Source: Streptosporangiaceae bacterium
GTDB taxonomy: Bacteria; Actinomycetota; Actinomycetes; Streptosporangiales; Streptosporangiaceae
NCBI GenBank assembly: GCA_025934635.1
Contig: JAICWX010000090.1
Location: 1 to 27,380 of the forward strand
Direction of reading: 5' to 3'
Length of the DNA stretch: 27,380 bases
Shown: positions 1 to 7,820 of the stretch, piece after piece
Position numbering within the stretch: the first letter of the stretch is position 1
How the letters are laid out: each line of letters opens with the position of its first letter
The notes under the pieces: generated by a model
The model's database searches: none
What the model was told of the DNA's origin: nothing
What the model saw: only the letters and a program-made list of their open reading frames with translations
Program-made: the position numbers and the translations under genes

Positions 1-2
1 AC

Positions 3-545
3 TTACTTTCCGCTGGTCAGGAGGGCGTGCACCTTTTTAAAGGATGGGTGCTTGGCGTCACGCAGCCACTCGAACAGGACCATCTCCGACGTCACGATCT
101 CCGCGCCGTGCTGGCGGGCCCGCTCGATGGCCGCCGCCCGGTCGGCCGGGTCGCGCGAGCCGGTGGCGTCGGCCGCCCACGCCACCCGGCGCCCGGCCGC
201 CAGCAGGTCGAGCACCGTCTGCAGGACGCACACGTGTGCCTCGCAGCCGGCCACCACGACCTGCCCGGTCCCGGCGGGCAGCAGCTCAGCGAAGCCGGGG
301 TCGCCCGCGGCCGAGAACGCCGTCTTGGCCATGACCGCCTGCGGGTAGCCGGCTAGCGGCGCTACCGTGGGGCCCAGGCCGGCCGGATGCTGCTCGGTCG
401 CCAGGACCGGTACGTCCAGCAGGGTCGCCGCCTCCGCGAGCCGCACGGTCCGGGCCACGACGGTCTCGTGATCGGCGATGACGGGCATCAGCCGCTCCTG
501 CAGGTCGATCAGCAGCAGGGCGGCCCCTTCGGCGGTGAGCACCAT
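3..545 (-). CDS. Isochorismatase-family cysteine hydrolase
   Basis: A 180-residue protein of the isochorismatase/nicotinamidase superfamily. The family's Asp-Lys-Cys triad is visible: Asp14 in LLIDLQ, Lys74 in VMAKTAFS and Cys106 in GCEAHVCVLQT, the cysteine being the expected nucleophile. The length matches the short YcaC-like branch, whose substrates are mostly unknown; neither nicotinamidase nor true isochorismatase can be claimed. The ATG start lies 118 bp from the divergent ssb gene and has only a weak GGGAAA element upstream. It is probably a cytosolic amide or vinyl-ether hydrolase. No signal peptide or membrane segment is seen. The gene is complete, with its TAA stop at positions 3-5. 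Confidence 0.85.
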   Translation of the reverse strand: MVLTAEGAALLLIDLQERLMPVIADHETVVARTVRLAEAATLLDVPVLATEQHPAGLGPTVAPLAGYPQAVMAKTAFSAAGDPGFAELLPAGTGQVVVAGCEAHVCVLQTVLDLLAAGRRVAWAADATGSRDPADRAAAIERARQHGAEIVTSEMVLFEWLRDAKHPSFKKVHALLTSGK

Positions 546-663
546 TTTCCCGACGCTACTTCACCTGGGCCTTCGCGGCCAGAAATGTCAGTGCCCCGCA
601 GGAGGATGGGGTTGTCACGAAGAGTCAGTCAAGGTGTGAGTTCAAGGTACGGAGAGCAGAGCA

Positions 664-1170
664 ATGGCAGCAGGCGATACCCAGATCACGATCGCGGGCA
701 ACCTCGTGGACGACCCGGAACTGCGGTTCACCCCCTCGGGGCAGCCGGTCGCGAAGTTCCGGGTGGCGTCCACGCCCCGGTTCCTCGACAAGAACACGAA
801 CGAGTGGAAGGACGGCGACAGCCTGTTCCTGACCTGCAACGTGTGGCGCCAGGCGGCGGAGAACGTGGCCGAGAGCCTGACCCGGGGGACGCGAGTGATC
901 GTGTCCGGACGACTGCGGCAGCGGTCGTACGAGACGAAGGAAGGCGAGAAGCGGACCGTGTACGAGGTCGAGGTCGACGATGTCGGCCCGTCCCTGCGGA
1001 ACGCCTCCGCCAAGGTCAACAAGATCGCCCGGAACGGCTCGGGCGGTTCGGGCGGGGGCGGCGGCCGGCCCTCCGGCGGTCAGGGATCCCAGGGAGGCGG
1101 CGGGGGCGGCGACACCGACCCGTGGGCGTCCGACGGCGGCGGCAGCTTCAGCGACGAGCCGCCCTTCTAA
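664..1170 (+). CDS. ssb: Single-stranded DNA-binding protein
   Basis: A 168-residue SSB. Residues 1 to about 112 form the OB fold ([19 protein letters not shown] at the start, then the [19 protein letters not shown] segment). The rest is a Gly/Ser/Gln-rich flexible linker and the acidic tip DEPPF, which in this family recruits repair and replication partners. The start is set by GGAGAG at 651-656. The gene stands alone, whereas the housekeeping actinobacterial ssb normally sits between rpsF and rpsR, so this may be a second paralogue of the SsbB type. It ends 24 bp before the stop of the convergent acyl-CoA synthetase gene. Family assignment is certain; paralogue status is inferred from context. 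Confidence 0.95.
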   Translation: MAAGDTQITIAGNLVDDPELRFTPSGQPVAKFRVASTPRFLDKNTNEWKDGDSLFLTCNVWRQAAENVAESLTRGTRVIVSGRLRQRSYETKEGEKRTVYEVEVDDVGPSLRNASAKVNKIARNGSGGSGGGGGRPSGGQGSQGGGGGGDTDPWASDGGGSFSDEPPF

Positions 1171-1173
1171 CCG

Positions 1174-1195
1174 GCTCCCAGAGTCTCACCGGAGC
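1174..1195. terminator. Weak hairpin between convergent genes
   Basis: GCTCC at 1174-1178 can pair with GGAGC at 1191-1195 around a 12-nt loop, exactly between the ssb stop and the acyl-CoA synthetase stop. The stem is only 5 bp and lacks a T-tract, so it is at best a weak bidirectional terminator. Confidence 0.2.
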
Positions 1196-2769
1196 TAGGA
1201 GTCGCGGTACCGGGCGCGCAGTTCGTGCTTGAGGACCTTGCCCGAGGCGTTGCGGGGTAGTTCGCCCAGGACGACGAGGCCGGTCGGCTTCTTGTAGGAG
1301 GCCAGCCTGCCCGCCGTCCAGCTGGTGAGGTCCTCGAGAGTGGGCGGCGCGGCCGGGTCGGCGGGAACGACGATCGCGATCGGCGTCTCGCCCCACTTCT
1401 CGTGCCGGGTGCCGATCACCGCGACGTCGGCGACCGCCGGGTGACCGGACAGGACGTTCTCGACCTCGGCGCAGTAGATGTTCTCCCCGCCTGAGATGAT
1501 CATGTCCTTCTTCCGGTCCACGACGTACAGGAAGCCCTCCTCGTCCTCCCGGACCAGGTCGCCGGAGTGGAACCAGCCGCCGGCGAACGCCTCCTCGGTG
1601 GCCGCCGGGTTGTTCCAGTAGCCCGCCATCAGGCTGGGCCCGCGGTAGACGATCTCGCCGACCTCGCCGCGCGGCACGTCGTTCATCCCTTCGTCGACGA
1701 CCCGCGCGGCGATGGTCGGGATCGGCTTGCCCACCGAGCCGATCTTGCGGACCGCGTCGGCGCTGGGCAGCGCCGTCGTCACCGGTGACATCTCGGTCTG
1801 GCCGAACACCGAGACGATCTCGGCCGCCGGGAAGGTCTTGGCCATGGTCTCCAGCAGCGGCACCGTGGCCGGCGCCGCACCCCAGGAGATGGTGCGCAGC
1901 GACCGGGTGCGGCGGGTGGCGTCGGGGTGGGCACACAGCACCTGCCACTGGGCTGGCACCAGGAACAGCGAGGTGACGCCCTCGGCCTCGATGACGTCGA
2001 GCGTGGTCTGCGCGTCGAACGGCGCGGTGGGCATGATCACCGACGTGGTGCCGAGCATCAGCGCCGGCACCAGGCTCCCGATGCCGGCGATGTGGAACAG
2101 CGGCACGTTGACCAGCCCCACGCTGCCGTCGTCGTGCAGCCGCGAGGTGCGGATCCCGGTAATCGCCTGCATGAGCAGGTTCAGGTGGGTGAGCATGGCG
2201 CCCTTAGGGCGGCCCGTGGTACCCGAGGTGTACATGATCAGGGCGACGTCGCGCTCGTCGATCGCGGCCTCGGGCTCACCGCCGCCCTCACCTGGCCGTG
2301 CCTCCTCGAGCAGGGCCTCGTAAGATCCGTCCGCCCCGGTCGTGATGACGGGCGCCGGTTCCTGGGCCGTCCCGCTGGCGGCTGCTGCTACCGCCGCGGC
2401 GGCGAGCGGGGCGAGCAGCGGGTCGGTGACGACGAGGGAGGCGCCGCTGTCCTGCAGGATGTAGGCAGCCTCGGCCGGGGCAAGGCGGAAGTTGACCGGG
2501 ACGGCGATGGCGCCGATGGCGTTGGCGGCGAGCACCGATTCGAGGAACTCGGGCCGGTTCGTCATCAGGACGGCGACCCGGTCACCCCGGCCGACGCCCT
2601 GCCCGGCGAACGCGGCCGCTGCCCGGCGCACCCGGTCGTGCAGCTGGGCCCAGGTGACCGACTCGCCCTCGTACCTGATCGCGACCGAATCTCCGATGGC
2701 GAAGGCGTGCCGGGCGACGTGGTCGGCCCAGTGCGCGCCGCTGAAGGGCAGCCGGGACGGGTGCATCAT
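1195..2769 (-). CDS. Acyl-CoA synthetase (AMP-dependent ligase, FadD-like)
   Basis: A 524-residue ANL-superfamily ligase that should activate a carboxylic acid to acyl-AMP and then acyl-CoA. Visible motifs: the P-loop TSGTTGRPKG (181-190), FGQTEMSP (322-329) that closes over the adenylate, the SGDL/DRKKDMIISGGENIY hinge region, and the C-terminal lysine in NASGK (Lys511) needed for adenylation. Length is normal for medium- or long-chain fatty acyl-CoA synthetases; chain length cannot be read from sequence. The start ATG at 2769 follows AAGGGGAG at good spacing. It lies 30 bp downstream of the small hypothetical gene on the same strand and probably shares its promoter. Because MftR of mycobacteria responds to long-chain acyl-CoA, its presence 5 kb from mftR is suggestive but not proof of a link. 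Confidence 0.93.
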   Translation of the reverse strand: MMHPSRLPFSGAHWADHVARHAFAIGDSVAIRYEGESVTWAQLHDRVRRAAAAFAGQGVGRGDRVAVLMTNRPEFLESVLAANAIGAIAVPVNFRLAPAEAAYILQDSGASLVVTDPLLAPLAAAAVAAAASGTAQEPAPVITTGADGSYEALLEEARPGEGGGEPEAAIDERDVALIMYTSGTTGRPKGAMLTHLNLLMQAITGIRTSRLHDDGSVGLVNVPLFHIAGIGSLVPALMLGTTSVIMPTAPFDAQTTLDVIEAEGVTSLFLVPAQWQVLCAHPDATRRTRSLRTISWGAAPATVPLLETMAKTFPAAEIVSVFGQTEMSPVTTALPSADAVRKIGSVGKPIPTIAARVVDEGMNDVPRGEVGEIVYRGPSLMAGYWNNPAATEEAFAGGWFHSGDLVREDEEGFLYVVDRKKDMIISGGENIYCAEVENVLSGHPAVADVAVIGTRHEKWGETPIAIVVPADPAAPPTLEDLTSWTAGRLASYKKPTGLVVLGELPRNASGKVLKHELRARYRDS

Positions 2770-2799
2770 GGTCTCCCCTTGCTCTAGTGAGGCTGCCTG

Positions 2800-3240
2800 C
2801 TAGTGAAACATGAGCCCGGCTGGGCCGGGAGTGGCGCCTCGGCCGCGCTGGCCACCGGAGAACTGGCCGCCGAAAACGGATAACTGGCCACCAGAGGACC
2901 GGCCGCCGGAGAACGGGGGCTGCCTGGCGTTCGCCGAGCGGCGGCGCCCTTCCTCGATCCAGGCCGGGATGGCCGCCGGGTCCGCCCCGGCCTGGCGGCA
3001 CAGCCACGCGGCGCACAGGGCCAGCGGCTCGTCCAGTTCGCCCTCCGACGTCCCCTCGAAGATCCCGGCCACCTCGGCCAGCAGGTCGGCCCGGCCGCCC
3101 GCCAGCGTGCGCAGCCCGGCCAGCGCGGCCGCCTCCTCCTCCGTGCTGAGCCGGCGCCAGCGCGCGTGAAACCGCGCCTCGCCGGCCAGCTGGGCCACCA
3201 GGATCCGGTCAGCCTCTACCCCAAGTCCCCGATCACTCAT
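2800..3240 (-). CDS. Small hypothetical protein with Gly-rich tail
   Basis: Not recognised as a named family. The predicted product is 146 residues when started at MSDRGLGVEAD. A start at 3315 is possible but would place the predicted promoter inside the gene. Residues about 10-105 look alpha-helical and soluble, acidic and Ala/Leu-rich, with two cysteines in ALCAAWLCRQ. The tail (about residue 108 on) is a disordered Phe-Ser-Gly-Gly/Gln repeat encoded by short degenerate DNA repeats. No Shine-Dalgarno precedes the ATG, which fits a short-leader transcript from the promoter at 3266-3294. It is the first gene of a two-gene unit with the acyl-CoA synthetase, so a role tied to that enzyme is possible; no function is claimed. 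Confidence 0.6.
   Translation of the reverse strand: MSDRGLGVEADRILVAQLAGEARFHARWRRLSTEEEAAALAGLRTLAGGRADLLAEVAGIFEGTSEGELDEPLALCAAWLCRQAGADPAAIPAWIEEGRRRSANARQPPFSGGRSSGGQLSVFGGQFSGGQRGRGATPGPAGLMFH
2848..2921. repeat. Short degenerate tandem repeat encoding SGGQ/SGGR units
   Basis: Four imperfect copies of a motif near CTGGCCACCGGAGAA follow one another (variants CTGGCCGCCGAAAAC, CTGGCCACCAGAGGA, CCGGCCGCCGGAGAA) at 15-21 bp steps. They encode the repetitive Gly-rich tail of the small hypothetical protein. Such repeats usually vary in copy number between strains. Confidence 0.6.
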
Positions 3241-3265
3241 CCGAATAGTGTGCCTGACCAGCAGT

Positions 3266-3294
3266 AATATAGCTAGGATGAAAGATCTTCTCAG
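3266..3294 (-). promoter_or_regulatory. Predicted promoter of the hypothetical / acyl-CoA synthetase unit
   Basis: On the minus strand, CTGAGA (3294-3289) and TATATT (3271-3266) are separated by 17 bp and match the vegetative -35/-10 layout in otherwise GC-rich DNA. Transcription would start near 3259, about 19 nt before the ATG at 3240. Confidence 0.5.
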
Positions 3295-3572
3295 TGAGCG
3301 GCGCAAGCTCGCCACAGCCAGGCGCCCTATGTTTGCCTACAACGAGTCGCCCAGGGTGTCAGATCTCGATTCGCCGTCTCCACCAGACCGCTGACGACTT
3401 CAACGACCGGGCAAGTCGCCTAGCCACTTCAGCTTCGTTGCGAATCCCTAGAGCAGCTAGTTTTCATGATCATGAAGACTTTTAGGTCATATAGAGTACA
3501 AAAGTCTTCATGATCATGAAAATACGATGTGCTATTCGAATAAATGCAATGTTCCTGGGGCTGGAGGAAGGG
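3295..3572. other. AT-richer intergenic region without a credible gene
   Basis: Together with the promoter this is a gap of roughly 330 bp between the start of the small hypothetical gene and the stop of the GMC oxidoreductase. Short ORFs here lack RBSs and actinobacterial codon bias. The section from about 3440 to 3550 is strikingly AT-rich for this genome. It holds the 23-bp inverted repeat described separately and a 10-bp palindrome, TATTCGAATA, at 3533-3542. Confidence 0.7.
3461..3522. repeat. Perfect 23-bp inverted repeat containing two identical 14-bp palindromes
   Basis: Arms at 3461-3483 and 3500-3522 are exact reverse complements, separated by a 16-bp spacer. Each arm contains the self-palindrome TTCATGATCATGAA (3463-3476 and 3507-3520), so the same dyad occurs twice, 44 bp apart, about four helical turns. 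The arms end in TTTT/AAAA and no T-tract follows on either strand, so it is not a classical intrinsic terminator even though it lies just past the GMC gene. A twin operator or the relic of a small inverted-repeat element are the main options. Confidence 0.85.
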
Positions 3573-5168
3573 TTAGACGGAGCGTCCGGTGATCAGGGCG
3601 GCGGCGCGTTCGGCGATGGCCAGGACGGTGGCGTGCGGGTGGGCGTTCGGGATGAGCGGCATGATGGACGCGTCGGCGACTCGCAGCCCGGCTACGCCGC
3701 GGACGCGGAGCGCGGGGTCCACGACGGCGTCGTCGCCTGAGCCCATCCGGCAGGTGCCGACTGGGTGGTAGTAGCTGTCGACCGTGCGGCGGATGTAGTC
3801 GCGCAGCGCCGCGTCGGTGCGGACCTCCGGGCCGGGGTACAGTTCGGCGGCCCCGCCAGCGGCCTCGGCGAACGAGGACTGCGCCGCGACCCGTCTGATC
3901 ATCGCCAGCCCGGCCGCCAGCCGGTCCAGGTCGCGGCCGCCCTCGTCGGCCAGGAAGCCGGGGTCGATCAGCGGAGGCGCCTCCGGCGACGCCAGCCGCA
4001 CCGTGCCCCGGCTGTCCGGGGTCATCGCCGCGGCCACCAGGAGGAAGCCCGCGGTGGGCGGCGCGAACCCGGCGCCCGGCGGCAGCGGCAGCAGGATCGG
4101 GAACAGGTGCAGGTCGGGGACCTCGCCGGCCAGGCCGCTGCGCAGCGCCGAGTAGGTCTCGCCGTAGTTGTACCGGCTGGCCGGCGGCGCCGCCGGCGTG
4201 GCGCAGCAGATCTTGGCGGTGGGATGGTCCTGGAGGTTCTCGCCTACCCCCGGGAGGTCGGCCACTAGGTCGATACCCAGCGCCCGCAGGGCCCCGGCCG
4301 GGCCGATGCCGGACCGCAGCAGCAGGCAGGGCGAGCCGATCGCGCCCGCGGCCAGGATCACCTCGCCGCCGGCCGGGCCGCCGGCTGATCCGCCAGCCGG
4401 GGCGTCAACCGGGGCGTCAACCACCGCGTCGGCGGCCACGCCGTCGCGGACATAGCTGACGCCAGTGCACCGGCCGTACCGCGTGCTCAGCCGGGTCACC
4501 ACGCTGCCGGTCGCGACGTCCAGGTTGGGCCGGCCCAGGGCCGGGCGCAGGTAGCCGTCGGCCGGGCTGACCCGCTCACCGTCCGCGATGGCCAGGTCGG
4601 CCCAGGCGACGCCCGCCGGCGCCCGGCCGCTGAGGTCGTCGGTGACCGGGCAGCCGATGCGGGTCAGGGCCTCGGCGAACGCCCGCGCAACCGGATGCCG
4701 GTCGGCCGCGGGGGCGACCCGGATCGGGCCGTCCGTGCCGCGCAGGGCCCGGTCGAGCAGGGCCGGGTCATGCCCTTCGGCTCGTTCGGTCCGGCGGAAC
4801 CAGGGCAGCAGGTCGGCGGATCCCCAGCCGGGGGCGCCGCCGGCCGCCCAGCGGTCGTAGACGGCCGGGTGGCCGCGGACGTGGGCCATGGCGTTGATGG
4901 CGCCGGACCCGCCGAGGGCCCGGCCCCGCGGGTACGGCAGCGGACCGGCTTCGGCCTGGCGGGTGGTGACGTCCCCCCAGTCGGCGGCGGAGCCGAGGTT
5001 CTCCGGCCAGGCGTTCGGTACCGTCATGGCCCGGGTCCGCTCGGCGCTCCCGGCTTCGAGCAGCAGGACGCGGGCGCCGGGTTCCTCGCTGAGCCGGGCC
5101 GCCAGCACGCAGCCGGCCGTGCCCGCTCCCACCACGATGTAGTTGTAGGCCTCCACGGCCCCTATCAT
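3573..5168 (-). CDS. GMC-family FAD-dependent oxidoreductase
   Basis: A 531-residue glucose-methanol-choline oxidoreductase. The N-terminal dinucleotide fold YIVVGAGTAGCVLAARLS binds FAD. The signature GRALGGSGAINAM, then GVGENLQDHP, and the C-terminal catalytic region follow: His468 in YYHPVGTCRMG and the partner His510/His512 in NAHPHAT. It should oxidise an alcohol, passing electrons to oxygen or another acceptor. An internal linker carries a duplicated DAPV unit and Gly/Ala-rich sequence. It is 74 bp from the divergent patatin-like gene. A GMC enzyme (MftG) belongs to the mycofactocin system and mft genes lie 2.7 kb away. However, the HVRGHPAVYDRW stretch looks more like general choline-dehydrogenase-type members, so MftG identity is only a possibility. 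Confidence 0.9.
   Translation of the reverse strand: MIGAVEAYNYIVVGAGTAGCVLAARLSEEPGARVLLLEAGSAERTRAMTVPNAWPENLGSAADWGDVTTRQAEAGPLPYPRGRALGGSGAINAMAHVRGHPAVYDRWAAGGAPGWGSADLLPWFRRTERAEGHDPALLDRALRGTDGPIRVAPAADRHPVARAFAEALTRIGCPVTDDLSGRAPAGVAWADLAIADGERVSPADGYLRPALGRPNLDVATGSVVTRLSTRYGRCTGVSYVRDGVAADAVVDAPVDAPAGGSAGGPAGGEVILAAGAIGSPCLLLRSGIGPAGALRALGIDLVADLPGVGENLQDHPTAKICCATPAAPPASRYNYGETYSALRSGLAGEVPDLHLFPILLPLPPGAGFAPPTAGFLLVAAAMTPDSRGTVRLASPEAPPLIDPGFLADEGGRDLDRLAAGLAMIRRVAAQSSFAEAAGGAAELYPGPEVRTDAALRDYIRRTVDSYYHPVGTCRMGSGDDAVVDPALRVRGVAGLRVADASIMPLIPNAHPHATVLAIAERAAALITGRSV
4397..4420. repeat. Exact 12-bp tandem duplication inside the GMC gene
   Basis: CCGGGGCGTCAA occurs twice head to tail. 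It encodes a repeated Asp-Ala-Pro-Val unit in a low-complexity loop of the flavoprotein and keeps the reading frame. Confidence 0.85.
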
Positions 5169-5242
5169 CTCGCCTGCCCGGTGAACTTGGAGTTACCATT
5201 AAGTAACCCCATCGCTCGCATGGGTAGATTGCGGAGGCAGAT
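5169..5242. promoter_or_regulatory. Divergent promoter region with GTTAC-N6-GTAAC dyad
   Basis: This 74-bp AT-richer gap separates the divergent GMC and patatin genes. GTTAC (5192-5196) and GTAAC (5203-5207) form a dyad around CATTAA that could be an operator shared by both genes. TAGATT at 5225-5230 is a possible -10 toward the patatin gene, though very close to its start. GGAGG at 5233-5237 is the patatin gene's ribosome binding site. Confidence 0.35.
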
Positions 5243-6304
5243 GTGCCTGCTGTGGTCTTTGCGCCCGATCGGACGGCGCCGCCCCCCCGGCCTGCGGAAC
5301 CCCGGATCGGGCTCGTGCTCGGCGCGGGCGGCGTGCTCGGCGCGGCCTGGATGACCGGCGCGCTGGTCCGGCTGCAGGAGCGGCTGCCGGGGCCGGTCGC
5401 CGAGGTCGACCTCATCGTCGGCACGAGCGCGGGCAGCGTGCTGGCCGCCGCGCTGCGCTGCCGGGCCTCGCTGGCCGAGATCACCGCCTGGCAGCACGGG
5501 AACGTCACCGGAAAGCTGAGCGAATCCGCCGCGCTCGCGGCGCAGGAAGGGCCGCTGCCGCCACTGCCGTACCCCCGGCCAGGCTCGCTGCCGCTGGCGT
5601 ACGCGGCGCTGACCCTGCAGGTGCCGCCGTGGGTAGGCGCCAGCGGCTGGCTGCCGCACGGCCGGGGCCAGCACGCCGCCCTGCGCTCCCTGGTCGGCGA
5701 GCTGCACGAGCGTTACCAGCGCGGGCGTCACCGCCCCGAGGGCGACCGGCACGAGGGCGGGGCCGGGACGGCCGCCACGTCGCCCTGGGTGGACGGCCGC
5801 ACCTGGATCGCGGCGATGGACTACGACACCGGCCGCCGGGTGCTGTTCGGCCAGCCGGGCGCGCCGCCCGCGATGCTGACCGACGCCGTGGTCGCCTCCT
5901 GCTCGATCCCCGGCTGGTATTCACCGGCGGTGGTCGGCGGCCGCCGCTACGTGGACGGCGGCATCCGCTCCGCCACCTCGCTCGGCGTGCTGCGGGGAGC
6001 GGACGTGGACGAGGTCTATGTCCTCGCCCCGATGGCCAGCACCGAGCCCGACCATCCCCTCCGGCCCGACCTGCGGATCGAGCGCCGGTTCCGGCAGCTG
6101 CTCACCCGGGCGCTGGTCCGCCAGGCGAAGATGCTGCGGGCGGAGGGCAAGCGCGTCACGATCATGACACCGGGCCCCAGCGACCTGGCCGTGATGGGCG
6201 CCAACCTGATGGACGGCAGCCGCCGGCAGGCCGTGCTCGACCAGTCCCTGCGCACCTCGGCCGGCGCGCTGGCCAGCCTCGGCCTACAGTCCCAGGTCGC
6301 CTAG
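5243..6304 (+). CDS. Patatin-like phospholipase
   Basis: A 353-residue patatin-fold serine hydrolase. It shows the oxyanion loop GAGGVLGAAW (27-36), the nucleophile elbow GTSAG with Ser62, and the catalytic Asp238 in YVDGG, the Ser-Asp dyad of this family. It should cleave acyl chains from phospholipids or other lipid esters; the natural substrate is unknown. The GTG start follows GGAGG at 5233-5237. The out-of-frame ATG two bases upstream cannot encode this protein. The 3' end overlaps the convergent rhomboid gene by 21 bp. An unusual His/Arg/Gly-rich stretch around residues 155-180 is probably a surface loop. No signal peptide is evident, so it probably acts on the inner membrane face or on intracellular lipids. 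Confidence 0.92.
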   Translation: MPAVVFAPDRTAPPPRPAEPRIGLVLGAGGVLGAAWMTGALVRLQERLPGPVAEVDLIVGTSAGSVLAAALRCRASLAEITAWQHGNVTGKLSESAALAAQEGPLPPLPYPRPGSLPLAYAALTLQVPPWVGASGWLPHGRGQHAALRSLVGELHERYQRGRHRPEGDRHEGGAGTAATSPWVDGRTWIAAMDYDTGRRVLFGQPGAPPAMLTDAVVASCSIPGWYSPAVVGGRRYVDGGIRSATSLGVLRGADVDEVYVLAPMASTEPDHPLRPDLRIERRFRQLLTRALVRQAKMLRAEGKRVTIMTPGPSDLAVMGANLMDGSRRQAVLDQSLRTSAGALASLGLQSQVA

Positions 6305-7042
6305 CTCCTTGTGCAGGTCGGCCCGCGGGTTGTCCTTGCTGACCGGCACGGCCACCGTGCCCTGACTGGCGGCGGCCCGGGTCGCGCTGTCCGGCCCCTT
6401 GACCGCCGGCCCCGTCCGGGCCATGTTGAGCCCGCGCTTGCTGCTGCGGAAGATCCAGCCCGCCGCGATCCCGCCGACCAGCCCGCCCAGGTGGCCGATC
6501 CAGCTCACCCCGGGCGTGCCGGGGAGGGCCACGGTCAGGATGTAGGCGTAGGACAGCGCCATGACCACCGCGGCCAGCGCGTCGATGAGGTTCCGGTCGA
6601 TCAGGCCCCGGGCCAGCACGTAGCCGAAGTAGCCGAAGATGAGCCCGCTGGCCCCCACCGTGAGCGAGCCGCTGCTCTGGAACAGCCAGACCGCCAGCCC
6701 GCTGATGATCGCGACGACGAGCGTCACCCCCAGGAACCGGTACACGCCCCGGTACGCGGCGAGCAGCCCGAAGACGAACAGCGGCCCCGAGTTCCCCTCG
6801 ATGTGATCCCAGTTGAAGTGCAGGAACGGCGACGTGAAGATCTCCGGCAGCCGCCCGACGTCACGCGGCAGGATGCCGTACTCGGCGTCGAGCCGGTAGT
6901 GGCCGGCCCAGTTGAACACCTGGAGCAGCCAGATCAGGCCGATGAACCCGACCATGAGGAAGAACGCCTTCCTGGCCTCGGCCAGGTCGATCTCGGCGGT
7001 CCGGATCGTGCGGCGCTTACGTCCCCCGGTGTCACTCGTCAT
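6284..7042 (-). CDS. Rhomboid-family intramembrane serine protease
   Basis: A 252-residue polytopic membrane protein. After a cytosolic Lys/Arg-rich start (MTSDTGGRKRRT) come at least six hydrophobic segments. Rhomboid hallmarks are the HFNWDHIEGN loop (His80, Asn84), GASG with nucleophile Ser132, and WIGHLGGLVGG with catalytic His184. Such enzymes cut substrates inside the membrane; the substrate here is unknown. The chosen ATG sits only 4 nt after the mftR stop, with GGGGGA inside the end of mftR, so the two are almost certainly co-transcribed and possibly translationally coupled. A longer reading frame from 7120 would overlap mftR and is rejected. The C-terminal tail of about 50 residues is hydrophilic. 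Confidence 0.9.
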   Translation of the reverse strand: MTSDTGGRKRRTIRTAEIDLAEARKAFFLMVGFIGLIWLLQVFNWAGHYRLDAEYGILPRDVGRLPEIFTSPFLHFNWDHIEGNSGPLFVFGLLAAYRGVYRFLGVTLVVAIISGLAVWLFQSSGSLTVGASGLIFGYFGYVLARGLIDRNLIDALAAVVMALSYAYILTVALPGTPGVSWIGHLGGLVGGIAAGWIFRSSKRGLNMARTGPAVKGPDSATRAAASQGTVAVPVSKDNPRADLHKELGDLGL

Positions 7043-7046
7043 GTTC

Positions 7047-7754
7047 TCATTGTCCCCCAGATCCGGTGTGATGCGGCGGTTCACGGACGGGTAAGATCTC
7101 GCCGCCCGGCGCGGCCTCATGTTCCGCGACGGGAATCGCGCCCGGGTCGAACCCGGCCGCCAGCGCGGCCAGCGTCGCGTTGAGGTAGAAGGTCAGGTCG
7201 GCGTCGGCCCGGGCGGACCAGCGCTCGTAGGCCGCGCGGCAGGCGGCCAGGGTGGCCCGGCCGACGGTGAGCGGATAGAGCGAGTCGGCGGGCTGGCCGA
7301 TCCGGGTCGCGGCGAATTCGCTGATGGCCCGCTCCCACGCGTCGTAGTGCAGGGCGGCACTGAACTGCAGGGCCGGCACCAGGCCGATCAGGTTCATCCG
7401 CAGCCGCAGTTCGGGCACGTCCTGCGGCCCGTAGTGGTTGGCCGCGACCACCGCGCGGCGGATGGCCTCCATCATCGGCACCTCGGCCGGCACCTCGGCC
7501 AGCGCGGCCCGGATGACCTCTACCTCGTGGTCGAACTCGCTCCACAGCACGCTGGCCTTGGAGCTGAAGTAGCGGAAGAACGTCCGCTTGCTGACCCCGG
7601 CCTCGGCCGCGATCTGCTCGATGGTCGTGTTGTCGAAGCCGCGGTCGGTGAACAGGCGCAGGGCGATGAGCTCGAGCTCACGCCGGCTGGTGCCCGGGGG
7701 CCGGCCTCGCCGGACCCCCGCCGCGCCGTTAGCCGAGGTTGGGCCGGTCAGCAC
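7047..7754 (-). CDS. mftR: Mycofactocin system TetR-family regulator MftR
   Basis: A 235-residue TetR repressor. Residues 24-70 form the DNA-binding domain, with TTIEQIAAEAGVSKRTFFRYFSSK as its core; the remainder is the helical ligand-binding and dimer domain. The overall pattern (ALRLFTDRGFDNTTIEQIA, then RYFSSKASVLWSEFD and the RRMNLIGLVPALQ-like segment) matches the mycofactocin regulator family, and it is divergent from mftA as in mycobacteria. In Mycobacterium, MftR represses the mft genes and is relieved by long-chain acyl-CoA. The GTG start at 7754 is chosen because GGGGAGG lies 6 nt upstream. The reading frame stays open to 8021, but that longer version would run through the operators and mftA. 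It is the first gene of a unit with the rhomboid protease. Confidence 0.93.
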   Translation of the reverse strand: MLTGPTSANGAAGVRRGRPPGTSRRELELIALRLFTDRGFDNTTIEQIAAEAGVSKRTFFRYFSSKASVLWSEFDHEVEVIRAALAEVPAEVPMMEAIRRAVVAANHYGPQDVPELRLRMNLIGLVPALQFSAALHYDAWERAISEFAATRIGQPADSLYPLTVGRATLAACRAAYERWSARADADLTFYLNATLAALAAGFDPGAIPVAEHEAAPGGEILPVREPPHHTGSGGQ

Positions 7755-7791
7755 GGGCTGCCTCCCCGGGAAGAGTTCACGCGGACAAGCC

Positions 7792-7820
7792 TTGCTTATG
7801 TCACAAGGTGACGTTAACAT
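7792..7820 (+). promoter_or_regulatory. Predicted mftABC promoter
   Basis: TTGCTT (7792-7797) and TAACAT (7815-7820) are separated by exactly 17 bp, a good match to the vegetative promoter pattern. Transcription would start near 7827, giving a leader of about 90 nt before mftA. The spacer is largely filled by the first GTCAC-N3-GTGAC dyad. Confidence 0.55.

Noticed and set aside
3294..3485. 63-residue plus-strand ORF in the AT-rich gap
   Set aside because: No RBS, composition unlike neighbouring proteins, and its end lies in the inverted repeat.
3461..3522. Intrinsic terminator for the GMC gene
   Set aside because: The stem is AT-rich and no T-tract follows it on the minus strand.
3573..5168. 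Naming the GMC gene mftG
   Set aside because: It is near the mft genes, but its central region resembles general choline-dehydrogenase-like GMC proteins more than the MftG sequences I recall; a TIGR03970 model search would decide.
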